Assembly (NCBI GenBank): GCA_026400435.1
Contig: JAPLOZ010000041.1
Span: forward strand, 43,199 to 107,198
Reading direction: 5' to 3'
Length of the DNA: 64,000 bases
From: Hyphomicrobiales bacterium
GTDB lineage: Bacteria; Pseudomonadota; Alphaproteobacteria; Rhizobiales; Rhizobiaceae
The notes under the pieces are model-generated. The model searched no databases. It saw nothing but the letters and a program-made list of their open reading frames with translations, and was not told where the DNA came from. Of the stretch, positions 17,769 to 34,249 are shown piece after piece. The position numbers and the translations under genes were made by a program. The number at the start of each line of letters is the position of its first letter. Position 1 is the first letter of the stretch.

Positions 17769-18350
17769 TCAGGCAGCCGGACGCAGTGAGAGCTCGCTCC
17801 AGCGATCGAGATAGATCCGAAGCCATGGCGTGAAGCGGTCTGGATCCGACGCAGCTTCGCGGCGCAGTTCGCGCTCGCTCAGCCAGGCAACAGCCTGAAC
17901 CTCGTCGCGATTGAAGGATGCTACCTCGATCTGTTTGTGCAGATCGCCGCGAAAGATATGGACGCGCTCGTTCTCGACGAGGCCATTGCCGACATCAGCG
18001 AAGTAGTCGACGACGGCGCAGGGATAGAGCGTTGCCTTCAAGCCCAGCTCTTCGCGCAGACGCCTGCTGGCGCAATGTTCAGCGCTTTCACCCCAGTGCG
18101 GATGCGTGCAGCAGGCATTCGCCCAAAGCCCGCCGGAATGGTACTTGCCGTCGGCCCGCTGTTGGATGAGCAGCCGGTCGCCCGCGAAGATGAAAACCGA
18201 CACGGCAACGTGATGTTGGCCGCGGCGATGCACCTCGAGCTTGCCCATGGCAAACAAAGAACCGTCTGCGCCGATTGCCGGAATGACGGGATCGACGTCG
18301 CCGAGGGCTTGCTTCTTCTCGCGGGAGGTCAATGCCGGGGCCTCATGCAA
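17769..18350 (-). CDS. idi: Isopentenyl-diphosphate delta-isomerase, type 1
   Basis: A 193-aa Nudix-fold isomerase. The catalytic Cys lies in [11 protein letters not shown], the Nudix-box remnant is SRRLREELG, and the catalytic Glu lies in [11 protein letters not shown]. It interconverts IPP and DMAPP to feed GGPP synthesis for carotenoids and the bacteriochlorophyll tail. It is the last gene of the minus-strand superoperon and overlaps hemA by 8 bp, so its expression is tied to pigment synthesis. Confidence 0.93.
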   Translation of the reverse strand: MHEAPALTSREKKQALGDVDPVIPAIGADGSLFAMGKLEVHRRGQHHVAVSVFIFAGDRLLIQQRADGKYHSGGLWANACCTHPHWGESAEHCASRRLREELGLKATLYPCAVVDYFADVGNGLVENERVHIFRGDLHKQIEVASFNRDEVQAVAWLSERELRREAASDPDRFTPWLRIYLDRWSELSLRPAA

Positions 18351-19557
18351 CGGCCCGGGCTATCGCGCAATGCGACCAGAGTTCGCCCAGAGCATCGATC
18401 AGGTGTGCGATGTCGGCGTCCGAATGCAATGGCGAGGGAGTAATGCGCAGACGTTCTGTCTTGCGCGGTACCGTCGGGTAGTTGATCGGCTGAACATAGA
18501 TGGCGCGGTTGTTCAGCAGCAGGTCGCTGATCCACTTGCACTTGACAGGATCGCCCACCATAACAGGCACGATGTGGCTGGGGTTCGGCATGTAGGGAAT
18601 GCCGAGCCGATCGAGGCCGGCGCGCACCTTGCGGACACGGTCCTGGTGGCGCGCGCGCTCAAAACCGCTTTCCTTCAGATGCATGATCGACGCACGTGCC
18701 CCCGCCGCAACCGCCGGCGGAAGCGCCGTCGTGAAGATGAATCCACTCGCGAAAGAACGGATGAAGTCGCACAGCGCGGCCGAGCCGGCGACATAGCCGC
18801 CGACAACACCGAAAGCCTTACCCAACGTGCCTTCGATAAGGGTGATGCGATCCATGAGACCCTCGCGTTCGGCAATGCCGCCGCCCCGCGAGCCGTACAG
18901 GCCAACGCCGTGAACCTCATCAAGATAAGTCATGGCGCCATGCTTTTCGGCAACGTCCAGGATTGCCTTGATAGGGGCGATGTCACCATCCATCGAATAG
19001 ACACTCTCGAACGCCACGATCTTGGGAACATGCGCAGGATATTGCGAGAGTACCCGATCAAGATCGATCGGGTCATTGTGCTTCCACAGCCGCTTTTCAG
19101 CTCGGCTGTGGCGGATGCCCTCGATCATGGACGCATGGTTGCCTTCGTCGGAAAAGATCACGCAGCCGGGAATGTTGGCCCCAAGCGTTGATAGTGCAGC
19201 CCAGTTGGACACGTAGCCGGAGGTGAACAGCAGCGCGGATTCTTTCCCGTGAAGGTCCGCCAGTTCCTGTTCGAGAAGCACGTGGTAATGATTGGTGCCC
19301 GAGATGTTGCGGGTTCCGCCGGCGCCGGCGCCGCAACGATCCAACGCCTCGTGCATTGCCGCGATCACCTTGGGGTGCTGGCCCATGCCGAGATAGTCGT
19401 TCGAACACCAGACAGTGACTTCGCTAGTCTCACCGTCGGCGTAGCGTGTAGCCCGGGGAAAAGAGCCAGCCTGACGCTCCAGCTCGGCGAAGATGCGGTA
19501 TCTTCCCTCCTGATGCAATCCGTCGAGCTTCGTGGCGAAATAGGCTTCGAAGTCCAT
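18343..19557 (-). CDS. hemA: 5-aminolevulinate synthase
   Basis: A 404-aa PLP-dependent enzyme of the Shemin pathway: glycine + succinyl-CoA to 5-aminolevulinate. Visible features are [14 protein letters not shown], the cofactor Asp/His segment [12 protein letters not shown], and the PLP lysine in [12 protein letters not shown]. The start is preceded by GGAGAGAG. A copy inside the PGC implies a dedicated, co-regulated supply of ALA; another hemA may exist elsewhere in the genome. Confidence 0.95.
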   Translation of the reverse strand: MDFEAYFATKLDGLHQEGRYRIFAELERQAGSFPRATRYADGETSEVTVWCSNDYLGMGQHPKVIAAMHEALDRCGAGAGGTRNISGTNHYHVLLEQELADLHGKESALLFTSGYVSNWAALSTLGANIPGCVIFSDEGNHASMIEGIRHSRAEKRLWKHNDPIDLDRVLSQYPAHVPKIVAFESVYSMDGDIAPIKAILDVAEKHGAMTYLDEVHGVGLYGSRGGGIAEREGLMDRITLIEGTLGKAFGVVGGYVAGSAALCDFIRSFASGFIFTTALPPAVAAGARASIMHLKESGFERARHQDRVRKVRAGLDRLGIPYMPNPSHIVPVMVGDPVKCKWISDLLLNNRAIYVQPINYPTVPRKTERLRITPSPLHSDADIAHLIDALGELWSHCAIARAVA

Positions 19558-19597
19558 CGTCTCTCTCCGTATTCCGGCTAACCGGTCTGCTGCGCCT

Positions 19598-20479
19598 TCA
19601 CGCCGTCCCTACTTTATGCACCGACCGCAGCCTTGCGACCGTTGCAGGCGAATGCCCATGCCGATGTCCGCCGTCGTGCCTGTGCGCGACGTCTCTACGG
19701 ATATCAAGCGCGGGCTGGCCGCTCTCACGCGACTTCATGCTCCAGTTCCACATCGCTTCGGCCGGCACGGGCAAAACGAGGAACCAGTGTTCCAGAATGG
19801 CGAGCGTCATCATAGTTGCCAGAAATGTGTAGCCAGCCTGTTCGAACGGGTCCGTCGCCATAACCGCTTCGGTGCCAAGCACCGCGCAGATCACGGTCGA
19901 TACGGTCACTGAGACCGGGAAGAGCAGGTTCATCGGCTTCTGGTTCAGGAAGCTCTTGAGGTAGGCAAGGTGGGGTGGCAGGAAATGCGCGTTGACGTTG
20001 CGCACGCCGAGCACGACGTTAAGTCTCGCGCTTTCATGCATCCACCACAGGATGACGTAGGTCCATAGACCGATTTCGTTGGCGCCCCCCCAAGTCAACG
20101 CGGCGACGACCACAAAAGAGACGACGATCGCCAACTCGTGCCAAAGACTGACGGCGAGTGCATGACCCAGATGCGTCCAGCCGGAGCAGCCCTCCTCGCA
20201 TGAATGCTTTCGTGGTCCGGTGACGTAGCCCATGTAGAAGCTGATCTCGTGCCAGCCCCATGCCACCAGCGCCGAGGCGAATGCGGTATAGGCGCCTTGT
20301 AGCGACGTATCGCTGCTCGATGCCCACAGTCCGCAGAGCGCTGCCCCAAACAGGGCGGTGGCGCCGAGCATGCTCCATTTGAATGTTCGTACCGGAAGGC
20401 CGTCCAGATAGATGATCGCCCCGGTGGAAAACCACCAGGCAAACATGGCAAACACGATGGGCCAGAGATAAGCCGACAC
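19598..20479 (-). CDS. puhE: Photosynthetic complex assembly protein PuhE
   Basis: A 293-aa polytopic membrane protein with about seven predicted helices and the conserved segments [18 protein letters not shown] and LWHELAIV. The C-terminal roughly 45 residues are soluble and His/Arg-rich. PuhE modulates reaction centre assembly and bacteriochlorophyll production. It lies 12 nt after acsF in the puh operon, the usual place. Confidence 0.9.
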   Translation of the reverse strand: MSAYLWPIVFAMFAWWFSTGAIIYLDGLPVRTFKWSMLGATALFGAALCGLWASSSDTSLQGAYTAFASALVAWGWHEISFYMGYVTGPRKHSCEEGCSGWTHLGHALAVSLWHELAIVVSFVVVAALTWGGANEIGLWTYVILWWMHESARLNVVLGVRNVNAHFLPPHLAYLKSFLNQKPMNLLFPVSVTVSTVICAVLGTEAVMATDPFEQAGYTFLATMMTLAILEHWFLVLPVPAEAMWNWSMKSRESGQPALDIRRDVAHRHDGGHRHGHSPATVARLRSVHKVGTA

Positions 20480-20491
20480 GCCGCCCCCTTC

Positions 20492-21559
20492 CTACCAGAC
20501 CGGCTGCATGCGGCTTGTATCCGGCAGCTCATTGCCCTTCGTCGGAAGGATGTACAATGAGAGGAACGTACGAGCAGCCGACATGCCGAGGCCGAGGCGT
20601 CTGGCCCGGGCAAGCAGGCCATTTTCCTTGGACATGGCAGACGCCTTGTCGTTGATGACGCGCAGTTTCTCGAGTCCTTTGCGGAAGCGCGGGTTGTCGA
20701 CGTCGAGCACCAGAGGGAAGACTTGCCGGGTGATCTCGTTGGTCAGGTTGAAGACCCTGTAGTCGTATTCGGTAGGGTCGATGCCGAGCGCCTTGTGGAA
20801 CTCTGGGCGGGCGTGATCGCGCACATACATCGTCGCATAGACCGCTAGCAGAAAGAAGCGCACCCACAGCTTGTTCAGACCCTTGAGATAGACGGGGTTT
20901 GCGCGCATGAGCAGCGCAAAGGCCTCACCGTGGCGGAACTCGTCGTTGCACCATTTTTCGAACCATTTGAAGATTGGGTGGAAGCGACGTTCGGGATGCC
21001 GCTCGAAATGGCGGAAGATGGTGATGTATCGGGCGTAGCCGATCTTTTCCGACAGGTAGGTAGCGTAGAATATGAACTTCGGACGGAAGTATGTGTACTT
21101 CTTGGCCTTGGTCAGGAAGCCGAGGTTGACGCCGATTCCCTGCTCCTTGAGCGCGTCGTTGATAAACCCGGCGTGGCGCGCCTCGTCGCGGCTCATATAG
21201 GAGAACAGCCGGACGATTTCGGGATTCTTGCCGCGCTTTTTCATCTCCTTGTAGAGGACACAGCCGGAGAATTCGGCGGTCAGCGAAGAAACCATGAAGT
21301 CTGTGAACTCGTTGCGCAATCCCTCGGGAAGCGATTCGAAATTCATACTGTCCCAGCTTTCGTTTCGCTTGAAGTGACCCTTGTTGGGATCGCTCTCCAT
21401 TTCGGCCAGCAGTTCGTCCCATTCCTGGCGCACACTCTCCACGTCCATCCGGTCAAGCGCGTCGAAGTCGGTCGTATAAAAGCGCGGAGAAAGCAGGGTG
21501 GATTCGCGTGCCATGCCGTCCGTATCCGCAGCGCGCAGCGACATTTTCTCGATGGTCAT
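20492..21559 (-). CDS. acsF: Mg-protoporphyrin IX monomethyl ester (oxidative) cyclase
   Basis: A 355-aa diiron oxygenase. Carboxylate/His iron-ligand motifs are visible: the helix containing [18 protein letters not shown], and [10 protein letters not shown]. It forms the isocyclic ring E using O2. No O2-independent bchE is seen in the window, so ring closure here appears to be aerobic. Its ATG overlaps the stop of the 100-aa ORF upstream by 4 nt. Confidence 0.95.
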   Translation of the reverse strand: MTIEKMSLRAADTDGMARESTLLSPRFYTTDFDALDRMDVESVRQEWDELLAEMESDPNKGHFKRNESWDSMNFESLPEGLRNEFTDFMVSSLTAEFSGCVLYKEMKKRGKNPEIVRLFSYMSRDEARHAGFINDALKEQGIGVNLGFLTKAKKYTYFRPKFIFYATYLSEKIGYARYITIFRHFERHPERRFHPIFKWFEKWCNDEFRHGEAFALLMRANPVYLKGLNKLWVRFFLLAVYATMYVRDHARPEFHKALGIDPTEYDYRVFNLTNEITRQVFPLVLDVDNPRFRKGLEKLRVINDKASAMSKENGLLARARRLGLGMSAARTFLSLYILPTKGNELPDTSRMQPVW

Positions 21560-21858
21560 AGCCGTTCTCCAGACGAGAAGCTGAACTCCAGGAGTTCCAT
21601 GAACTCAAAATCACCGGTCATCTTGACCCAAAGCCGTTCGGGCGCGCTGGCGCGGGTCACGGTAGCCATGCGATGAAGCACGCGGCTCTCTCCGTAAGGG
21701 ACCACGATCTCGCCGCCCTGCACATGCACTTCGTCGCCAGGCTCAACGCTTAACCCTTCAAGTTCCACGTGTGCATGGAGGCTCTCCCAGGTGTGTTCGA
21801 TCTCGATCGTGCAAGGCACGTCGATCTTCTGGCGTCCCATTCGCAGGGCTTCGATCAT
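21556..21858 (-). CDS. Conserved PGC hypothetical protein between puhC and acsF
   Basis: A 100-aa soluble, acidic protein with predicted beta structure and no transmembrane segment. The segment [16 protein letters not shown] looks like a beta-barrel or OB-type edge. It overlaps both puhC and acsF by 4 nt, so it is translated with the cyclase. A small ORF at this spot is common in alphaproteobacterial PGCs. No function can be read from the sequence; a role linked to AcsF is plausible from coupling only. Confidence 0.82.
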   Translation of the reverse strand: MIEALRMGRQKIDVPCTIEIEHTWESLHAHVELEGLSVEPGDEVHVQGGEIVVPYGESRVLHRMATVTRASAPERLWVKMTGDFEFMELLEFSFSSGERL

Positions 21859-22313
21859 TGCGTCGTCCTCCCGTGGTCGATCAGTGCGGCAAAGACGCCT
21901 TCGTTCGATGGCCCGAAGGCGTTTAGGAGCATTGTCCGCCCGGTCAGGCGGTCCTGCAGGATAAGGTCGCCGTCGGCCATACGCAGCAGGGTGAAAGGCA
22001 CATCGCTGCCAAGGCCTAGGTGCTTGCGCTCACTGGCAAAGCTTCGCATCGTCACGCGGATGAAGCCGCCACCGCCGGGCGCAATGCGCTCCAGTTCGAC
22101 ACCGTTGGCCGCATCGACCGCAACCACGCTGCCATCCGCCTTGTCGACGAACTTCAACTCCATGGACTGCCTGACGGTTGCGGGATCGAGTACGGTTGGC
22201 GTCCTGTCGTGCCGGCCGACCGCAACCAGCGCGATCGACACCGCGATCAGAGCTGCGCCGGCAAGTGCGGGTTTTCGTTGCGGATCCCTAATCGGTCGGG
22301 CTTTTTCAGTCAT
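21855..22313 (-). CDS. puhC: Photosynthetic complex assembly protein PuhC
   Basis: A 152-aa protein with an N-terminal membrane anchor (ALAGAALIAVSIALVAVG) followed by a periplasmic beta-rich domain. That domain contains RQSMELKFVDKADGSV and FIRVTMRSFASERK, typical of PuhC. PuhC helps organise the RC-LH1 core. It overlaps the next ORF by 4 nt and lies 12 nt after puhB. Confidence 0.88.
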   Translation of the reverse strand: MTEKARPIRDPQRKPALAGAALIAVSIALVAVGRHDRTPTVLDPATVRQSMELKFVDKADGSVVAVDAANGVELERIAPGGGGFIRVTMRSFASERKHLGLGSDVPFTLLRMADGDLILQDRLTGRTMLLNAFGPSNEGVFAALIDHGRTTQ

Positions 22314-22325
22314 TTTCCTGTCTCC

Positions 22326-23000
22326 TCAAGCAGCCATCGTCGCGCCGGAAGGCGCGTAGTCGCTCGATTGGCTCGTCGCGCCGCGCGCCGGCGCCTGGAG
22401 GCGCTGGCCGTTGCCGTCCGCCTCGAGAGCGCGCGCCAGCGTGGAGGCGACGGTCTTGGCGTCCGGCAGGCAAAGCAGAAGCGGCTGCGGGTTTGCAAAG
22501 GTCCACGGCTTCACGTTCGGCCACAAGACCAGCCAGGCAATGCGATTGGGCTTGGTTACGCTCATCGCGATGCTTCCGGTTCCAACCGATCGTTCTCGCA
22601 CCGATGCTGTCTCGATCAGCGACAGCGGCAGGTTCAATGTTACCGGAAGGGCGAAACCCGTTCGGATAACGATGCGCTTGCTGGTCAACGTATAGATCGT
22701 GCCGCGCGCGTAGACATATGCGAGAAGGCAAAGGATGCCGACCGCAGCTGCTCCAAGGCTGGCCACCCACCCACAAAGCATTGCAATTTCAGTCAAAGCC
22801 TGACCGGTCAGCCACGCCGATACGGCCTCCCAGCAGAGCAGGAGAGCAAAATACACTGCCAGCTTGCGAACATGAAAGGTCGAGACGGCGAGTGGCCACC
22901 ACTCTGGGGAGCCCTGCCACAACATTGTCTCCCCCCGCGGCAGCTTTTCCGGCAGTCCGGGGACTGGCTCGAACGCGAAGTCGTCGTGATCCTCGGTCAC
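22326..23000 (-). CDS. puhB: Photosynthetic complex assembly protein PuhB
   Basis: A 224-aa protein. The N-terminal motif PRGETMLWQGSPEW is followed by two or three membrane helices and a bPH-type domain (TIYTLTSKRIVIRTG). PuhB acts in reaction centre assembly. The Ala/Ser-rich C-terminal tail of about 25 residues is probably disordered. The start overlaps the puhA stop by 4 nt. Confidence 0.9.
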   Translation of the reverse strand: MTEDHDDFAFEPVPGLPEKLPRGETMLWQGSPEWWPLAVSTFHVRKLAVYFALLLCWEAVSAWLTGQALTEIAMLCGWVASLGAAAVGILCLLAYVYARGTIYTLTSKRIVIRTGFALPVTLNLPLSLIETASVRERSVGTGSIAMSVTKPNRIAWLVLWPNVKPWTFANPQPLLLCLPDAKTVASTLARALEADGNGQRLQAPARGATSQSSDYAPSGATMAA

Positions 23001-23779
23001 AGCAGGGGCTCCGTCCGCTTTGGTGTCGCATAGAGGTTGCCGCCGGCGAAATACGCACAGATGCGGTCTTCCTCGAGGAAAGTGACTGAGTCCGGCGACT
23101 TGATGCGTGGCGCATCCTGGAACTGCGCCGCCAAGATCGACCGCACGCGCACGCTGCGGCCTTTGGTCCTGTTTCCGACAATTTTTGCAACGTTCATCGG
23201 GACCAACAAAGGTCCGGCCCCCGGGCCGGCATCGATCTCAAGGTAGCGGACCACATGTTCGGCGCGGTCGACCCATAGATCGGTAACCGTACCAGCAACC
23301 TTACCGTCAGCACCTTTGACCGACATACCGCGTGGGTCCGGATCGCCGTTGGCGACCGTGTAGTGCGAATCGGCACGCGTAGGCACGATCTTCACTTTGT
23401 TGTCCCAGGTCGTGTCGGGTCGATCCGCACGTTCGGCCCAGGCGGCAGGGCCGACGCCATCGATCATTGGATTGCCGGTCGGCACCATGGGTGCTCCGGG
23501 CCAGCTGCCGACGCGGCGGGCGGCGACCGGGCGCTCGTCGCGCTTGAAATTTGGCGCAGTGAACGTCTCGCCGCTGCGGACATGGAAGGTCTTGGGCTTG
23601 GCGAACAGGATGCCGGCGCCGATGTCCTTGACCTTGCCGGTTGGATCCGATTCGAGCGGATAGCCTTCGCGCCGATCTTCCTTGCGCAACCAGAAAACCA
23701 GCGCGAAAAAGAACGCGAAAAATACGTAGAGCGCGACCTGCGCCACGTCTATGTAGCCTGTGATTTCGCCCTTTCCCAT
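22997..23779 (-). CDS. puhA: Reaction centre protein H chain
   Basis: A 260-aa subunit with one N-terminal transmembrane helix (DVAQVALYVFFAFFFALVFW), then the cytoplasmic PRC-barrel domain. The segment GKVAGTVTDLWVDRAEH is typical. It caps the L/M core and shapes proton uptake to QB. It lies 17 nt after lhaA, in the usual lhaA-puhA order. Confidence 0.96.
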   Translation of the reverse strand: MGKGEITGYIDVAQVALYVFFAFFFALVFWLRKEDRREGYPLESDPTGKVKDIGAGILFAKPKTFHVRSGETFTAPNFKRDERPVAARRVGSWPGAPMVPTGNPMIDGVGPAAWAERADRPDTTWDNKVKIVPTRADSHYTVANGDPDPRGMSVKGADGKVAGTVTDLWVDRAEHVVRYLEIDAGPGAGPLLVPMNVAKIVGNRTKGRSVRVRSILAAQFQDAPRIKSPDSVTFLEEDRICAYFAGGNLYATPKRTEPLL

Positions 23780-23796
23780 GGCATTCTCCTTGGTGT

Positions 23797-25227
23797 TTAG
23801 CCCGGAAATTCGGCTAAGCCGAATTTCCTGTTGTTTTCAGGTTCAGCGACGTAGCGGACGAGCGGGCCTAAGGCGATCAAAGTCGCGAAAAGCAGCGCGA
23901 TCTCGACATGATAAACGACACCATAGCCAGCATTCGGGTCTCCAAAGGCAGGTCCGAGCAGACCGCGTTCCGACATCACCTGAACGAGGTCGCGCAGAGA
24001 GCCGCCAATCCCGACGGCGAGACCCATCGCTGTTGCCTGCACCGCGCCCCAGGCACCAAGCGCAATGCCGCTGTCGCTTTCGCGCGCGAGGTCCATTGCG
24101 GCGGTCAGCATACCCACTGCGAACAGGCCGCCACCGAAACCGATCATGGTCGTGCCGACCCGGAAGATTGCGACGGACTCGAGCGGCGCCGAGATGATGA
24201 CAAAGGCGAAGGCCGGCAGTCCCGCCAGCGCGCCGAATGCCGCGAGCCGGCACGGATCGAACCCCGCCGTTAAACCGCGCGCGGCAAGCGCCAGGCCGAC
24301 GATTGTGCCGCACGCCATCAAGGCCGTCAGCATCGTCGTTGCGCCAACACCGAGGTGCAGCACCTGACCGCCATACGGCTCGAGCAGCACATCCTGCATC
24401 GAGAATGCCGCAGTGCCGAGGCCGACGGTGACCAGCAGCCTGCGCGCGCGCCGAGAACTTGCAAAAGTTGACCACGAATCTTTGAACGCGGGTCGCTCGC
24501 GTTTGGGATCCGTTCGGGCCGCGTTGCGGCCCTCCTGTTTCCAGAGCGCGATCATGTTCAGGACCATGGTGATCGCGGCAGCGCCCTGAACGACCTGGAT
24601 GAGCCGCAAATGGCTGAAATCGGCCAGCAACGCTGAGAATAACAGTGCGGAAAAGAGCATGCCGACAAGGAGCATCAGATAGAGCAGTGCGACGACCCGC
24701 GGCCGCGTATCTTCAGGCGCCACGTCGCAAGCGAGCGCGAGGCCTGCCGTCTGGGTTGTATGCACTCCGGCGCCTACCAGCAGAAAGGCAAGCGATGCGC
24801 CGATCTCGCCGGCATAGGGCATTGACGCTGCGCCCTGACCGGTCAGCACCAACAGTGCGAACGGCATGATCGCAAGGCCGCCGAACTGCAGCATCGTACC
24901 CATCCAGATATAGGGGACGCGGCGCCAACCGAGGAAAGAGCGGTGGGTGTCGGATTTGTGGCCGATCAGGGCGCGGGCCGGCGCAAACACGATCGGCAGG
25001 GCAATCATGAATGCAACGACTGCGGCTGGCACGCCGAGTTCGACGATCATCACGCGGTTCAGCGTGCCTGTCAGAAGCACCATCGCCATACCGACCGAAA
25101 CCTGAAAAAGCGAAAGACGGATAATCTGTGAAAGGGGTAGGCCATCGCTTGCGGCGTCTGCAAAAGGCAGGAAGCGCGTTCCCACCTTTCCCCACTGCCT
25201 GGCCAGTCTGGCGCCACCAATCATCAT
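23797..25227 (-). CDS. lhaA: LH1 assembly protein LhaA (PucC/BCD family)
   Basis: A 476-aa, roughly 12-helix MFS-like protein of the bacteriochlorophyll delivery family. Typical segments are STLNRV-like GTLNRVMIVELGVPA and GHKSDTHRSFLGWRRVPYIW. It is needed for LH1 assembly, probably by presenting pigment to nascent alpha/beta chains. ATG 25227 overlaps the bchM stop; the frame extends further upstream inside bchM, but that part is a shadow. Confidence 0.93.
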   Translation of the reverse strand: MMIGGARLARQWGKVGTRFLPFADAASDGLPLSQIIRLSLFQVSVGMAMVLLTGTLNRVMIVELGVPAAVVAFMIALPIVFAPARALIGHKSDTHRSFLGWRRVPYIWMGTMLQFGGLAIMPFALLVLTGQGAASMPYAGEIGASLAFLLVGAGVHTTQTAGLALACDVAPEDTRPRVVALLYLMLLVGMLFSALLFSALLADFSHLRLIQVVQGAAAITMVLNMIALWKQEGRNAARTDPKRERPAFKDSWSTFASSRRARRLLVTVGLGTAAFSMQDVLLEPYGGQVLHLGVGATTMLTALMACGTIVGLALAARGLTAGFDPCRLAAFGALAGLPAFAFVIISAPLESVAIFRVGTTMIGFGGGLFAVGMLTAAMDLARESDSGIALGAWGAVQATAMGLAVGIGGSLRDLVQVMSERGLLGPAFGDPNAGYGVVYHVEIALLFATLIALGPLVRYVAEPENNRKFGLAEFPG

Positions 25228-25924
25228 GACCGGGCAAGCTCCATCATCTGCGACTTGTAGAAGCCGCTGGAGACGCGTTCGGTATGTCCGGTGTGCCAAC
25301 CGCTCCCCGCCAGCCGGCCGTCCAATGCCGCGCGAATGCGCTCGGGGCGTACCGGCACGATCGAAGGGGCGCGATCGCCGCGTGGAAACAGCAGGCCCAC
25401 CGTATGCATGGCTGAGAGAAGCGGCGTGCTCGGAGCAAAGGTGAAGACGATGCACCGGTTGGCGCGCTGAGCCAGGCTGCCGACCGCGATCACGCTGTCC
25501 GCCATGCGGTAGTGAATGAGCGAGTCCATCGCCACCACAGCGTCAAACTCGCCATGGTTGCGGGAAAGCATGTCGCCGGCGGCAAATGTGATGCTTCCCG
25601 GGCCGATGTCCTCAGGCAGCGTCTCGTTCGCAAAACGGATTATTTCCGGCGCAAGATCGATGCCGAGAACATTCGCGCCGCGCCTGGCCAGTTCGACCGA
25701 CATCGCCCCGGTGCCGCAACCCGCATCGAGAATGCGCCAGCCAGAAAGATCGTTCGGCAGGCGCGACAGCATCAGCGCGCGCATACGTGCTCTACCCGCC
25801 CGCACCGTGGCGCGGATGCGTCCAAGCGGCGCTTCCGTCGCAAAACGCTTCCAGGCTTCGACTGCAGTGCTGTCGAAGTAGGTCTGGATCTCGCCGCGGC
25901 GTTGGCGGTAGGCAGTGTCGGACA

Positions 25925-25925
<1 letters not shown>
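25224..25925 (-). CDS. bchM: Mg-protoporphyrin IX O-methyltransferase
   Basis: A 233-aa class I SAM methyltransferase with motif I ILDAGCGTGAMSVEL near residues 65-79 and the N-terminal YFDSTAVEAWKR typical of BchM. It methylates the C13 propionate of Mg-protoporphyrin IX, giving the substrate of AcsF. Its ATG shares one base with the bchL stop and its stop overlaps lhaA. Confidence 0.95.
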
Positions 25926-30580
<4,655 letters not shown>

Positions 30581-30606
<26 letters not shown>

Positions 30607-32130
30607 CGTAAAGCGCCTCGACGGTTATGATTCGCAGCCCTTTTTCGGTGGCAAACTTCTCCGTGTTACGGCGGGCCTTGCCGCGCACGAAGAATGGAAT
30701 TTTCCTCAGTTCTTTTTCCGCCTCGTCGGCCCAGGCGAAGGTCTCGGGGATTTCGATCTGCGGGCTCTCAGCGGCTGGGTCACTTTCATCGCGCGCCGGA
30801 GACGCGGATTGGGTGAGGTGGGACGGCTGCATTGTGTCGTTGAACTCGAAGTCGTCACGGAACATGTGCAGCAGATGTTCCTCCAGACCCATCATCAGCG
30901 GGTGAACCCATGAGTCGAAAATTACGTTGGCGCCTTCCTGACCCATCTGCGGTGAGTAGCGCGCCGGGAAATCCTGGACATGCACCGGAGCGGAAATCAC
31001 TGCGCATGGCAGGCGCAGGCGCTTGGCAACGTGCCGCTCCATCTGTGTGCCAAGCACCAGTTCTGGCTGCGCTGCAGTGATTGCGTCCTCAACCACTAGA
31101 TGATCGTCTGAGATCAGCGGGTCGACCCCGTACTCGGCAGCGGCCGCGCGAACCTCGCGAGCGAACTCGCGGCTGTAGGTACCCAGGCCGCAGATGGTGA
31201 AGCCGAGTTCCTTGGCCGCTATGTGGGCAGCAGCGACAGCGTGAGTCGCATCGCCGAAAATGAACACGCGCTTGCCGGTGAGATATGTGGAATCGACCGA
31301 GCGTGAGTACCACGGGAGGCGCGACCTCGATGTCGGAATTGCCTCTGGCGCAATGCCGGCGGCCTTGGCCACCGCATCGACGAACGCGTCGGTTGCAAGA
31401 GCGCCGATCGGCTGGATGGCGACGAAGGGCTGGCCGTGGCTGCGCTTCAGCCAGTCCGCGGCCGTGCCGGCGATTTCCGGGTAGAGCACGATATTGAAAT
31501 CGGCCTGCGGCAGGCGCGCGAGGTCGGCGACAGTTGCGCCGAGAGGCGCCACGACGTTGATGGCGACGCCCAGGCCTTCGACGAGTTTAGTGACTTCTAC
31601 GATATCGTCGCGATGGCGAAAACCAAGAGCTGCGGGCCCCAGGATGTTGCAGGTCTTGCCCGGCGAACGCGGTGTTACGACACCGGCCGGTGAAGGCGCG
31701 AAGGCGCGCACAAGACGATAGAAGGTTTCGGCCGCGCCCCAGTTCTCCTTCTTCTGATAGGATGGCAGCTCGAGCGGCACCACCGGGATATCGAGGTTCA
31801 AGGCGGCGGCGAGACCGGCTGGATTGTCCTGGATAAGTTCCGCCGTGCAGGAGGCGCCCACCAGCACCGCGTCCGGTTTGAAGCGCTCGACGGCCTCGCG
31901 GCATGCGGTCTTGAAGATTTCGGCGGTATCGGAACCGAGGTCGCGCGCCTGAAATGTCGTGTAAGTGACAGGAGGTCGCGTGTCGCGCCGCTCGATCATC
32001 GTGAACAGCAGATCGGCATAGGTATCGCCCTGAGGCGCGTGCAGAACAAAATGAACGCCCTTCATCGAGGCGGCGATTCGCATCGCGCCAACATGGGGAG
32101 GACCTTCATATGTCCAGACGGTAAGCTGCA

Positions 32131-32131
<1 letters not shown>
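30581..32131 (-). CDS. bchB: Protochlorophyllide reductase subunit B
   Basis: A 516-aa NifK-like subunit beginning [20 protein letters not shown]. It has [13 protein letters not shown] for cluster/substrate contacts and a C-terminal proto-chlorophyllide reductase domain ([20 protein letters not shown]). It pairs with BchN. Its ATG overlaps the bchN stop by one base. Confidence 0.96.
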
Positions 32132-33953
<1,822 letters not shown>

Positions 33954-34002
33954 GACTGTCGACCGCCTCCCTTGGTTTCATGCTCCGTGCAGTCGTGGCG
34001 AA

Positions 34003-34058
34003 TGTAATCTGCGCATGTCAAAAGTGTCAACCAAAAGTGACGTAAAAAGATATTTACA
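34003..34058. promoter_or_regulatory. bchF-ppaA divergent control region with near-consensus PpsR sites
   Basis: Two one-mismatch versions of TGT-N12-ACA lie 7 bp apart: TGTCAAAAGTGTCAACCA (34016-34033) and CGTAAAAAGATATTTACA (34041-34058). A third, TGTAATCTGCGCATGTCA (34003-34020), overlaps the first. On the minus strand TTGACA and TTACAT, 17 bp apart, form a candidate sigma70 promoter for bchF. The sites are weaker than those at bchC. Apart from the repeat at 34089, the remaining bases up to 34249 hold nothing else I can support. Confidence 0.5.
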
Positions 34059-34088
34059 AATTTTGCCGCATAGGTAGTTTCTGCGACT

Positions 34089-34120
34089 GGAAATCGGAAA
34101 ATCTCGAGCGTACGATTTCC
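34089..34120. repeat. 8-bp inverted repeat upstream of ppaA
   Basis: GGAAATCG (34089-34096) and CGATTTCC (34113-34120) form a perfect inverted repeat with a 16-bp spacer, about 130 bp before the ppaA ATG. It could be an operator for a regulator other than PpsR, or an RNA hairpin; nothing identifies the ligand. Confidence 0.4.
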
Positions 34121-34249
34121 AAAGGAGAGGTAAGCCAACGCTAAAGAATGCGAGACGTCGGACGCACTTCCTTGGGTAACGTCCGGGCTGATAGCGGCAT
34201 CTAGACCGCCGTGTTTTTTTAGTTGGCGAAACAATGGGATCGCCGGGAA

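Noticed and set aside
23797..25455. LhaA starting at 25455 (552 aa)
   Set aside because: The extra 76 codons lie inside bchM and have no LhaA similarity; ATG 25227 overlapping the bchM stop fits the family start.
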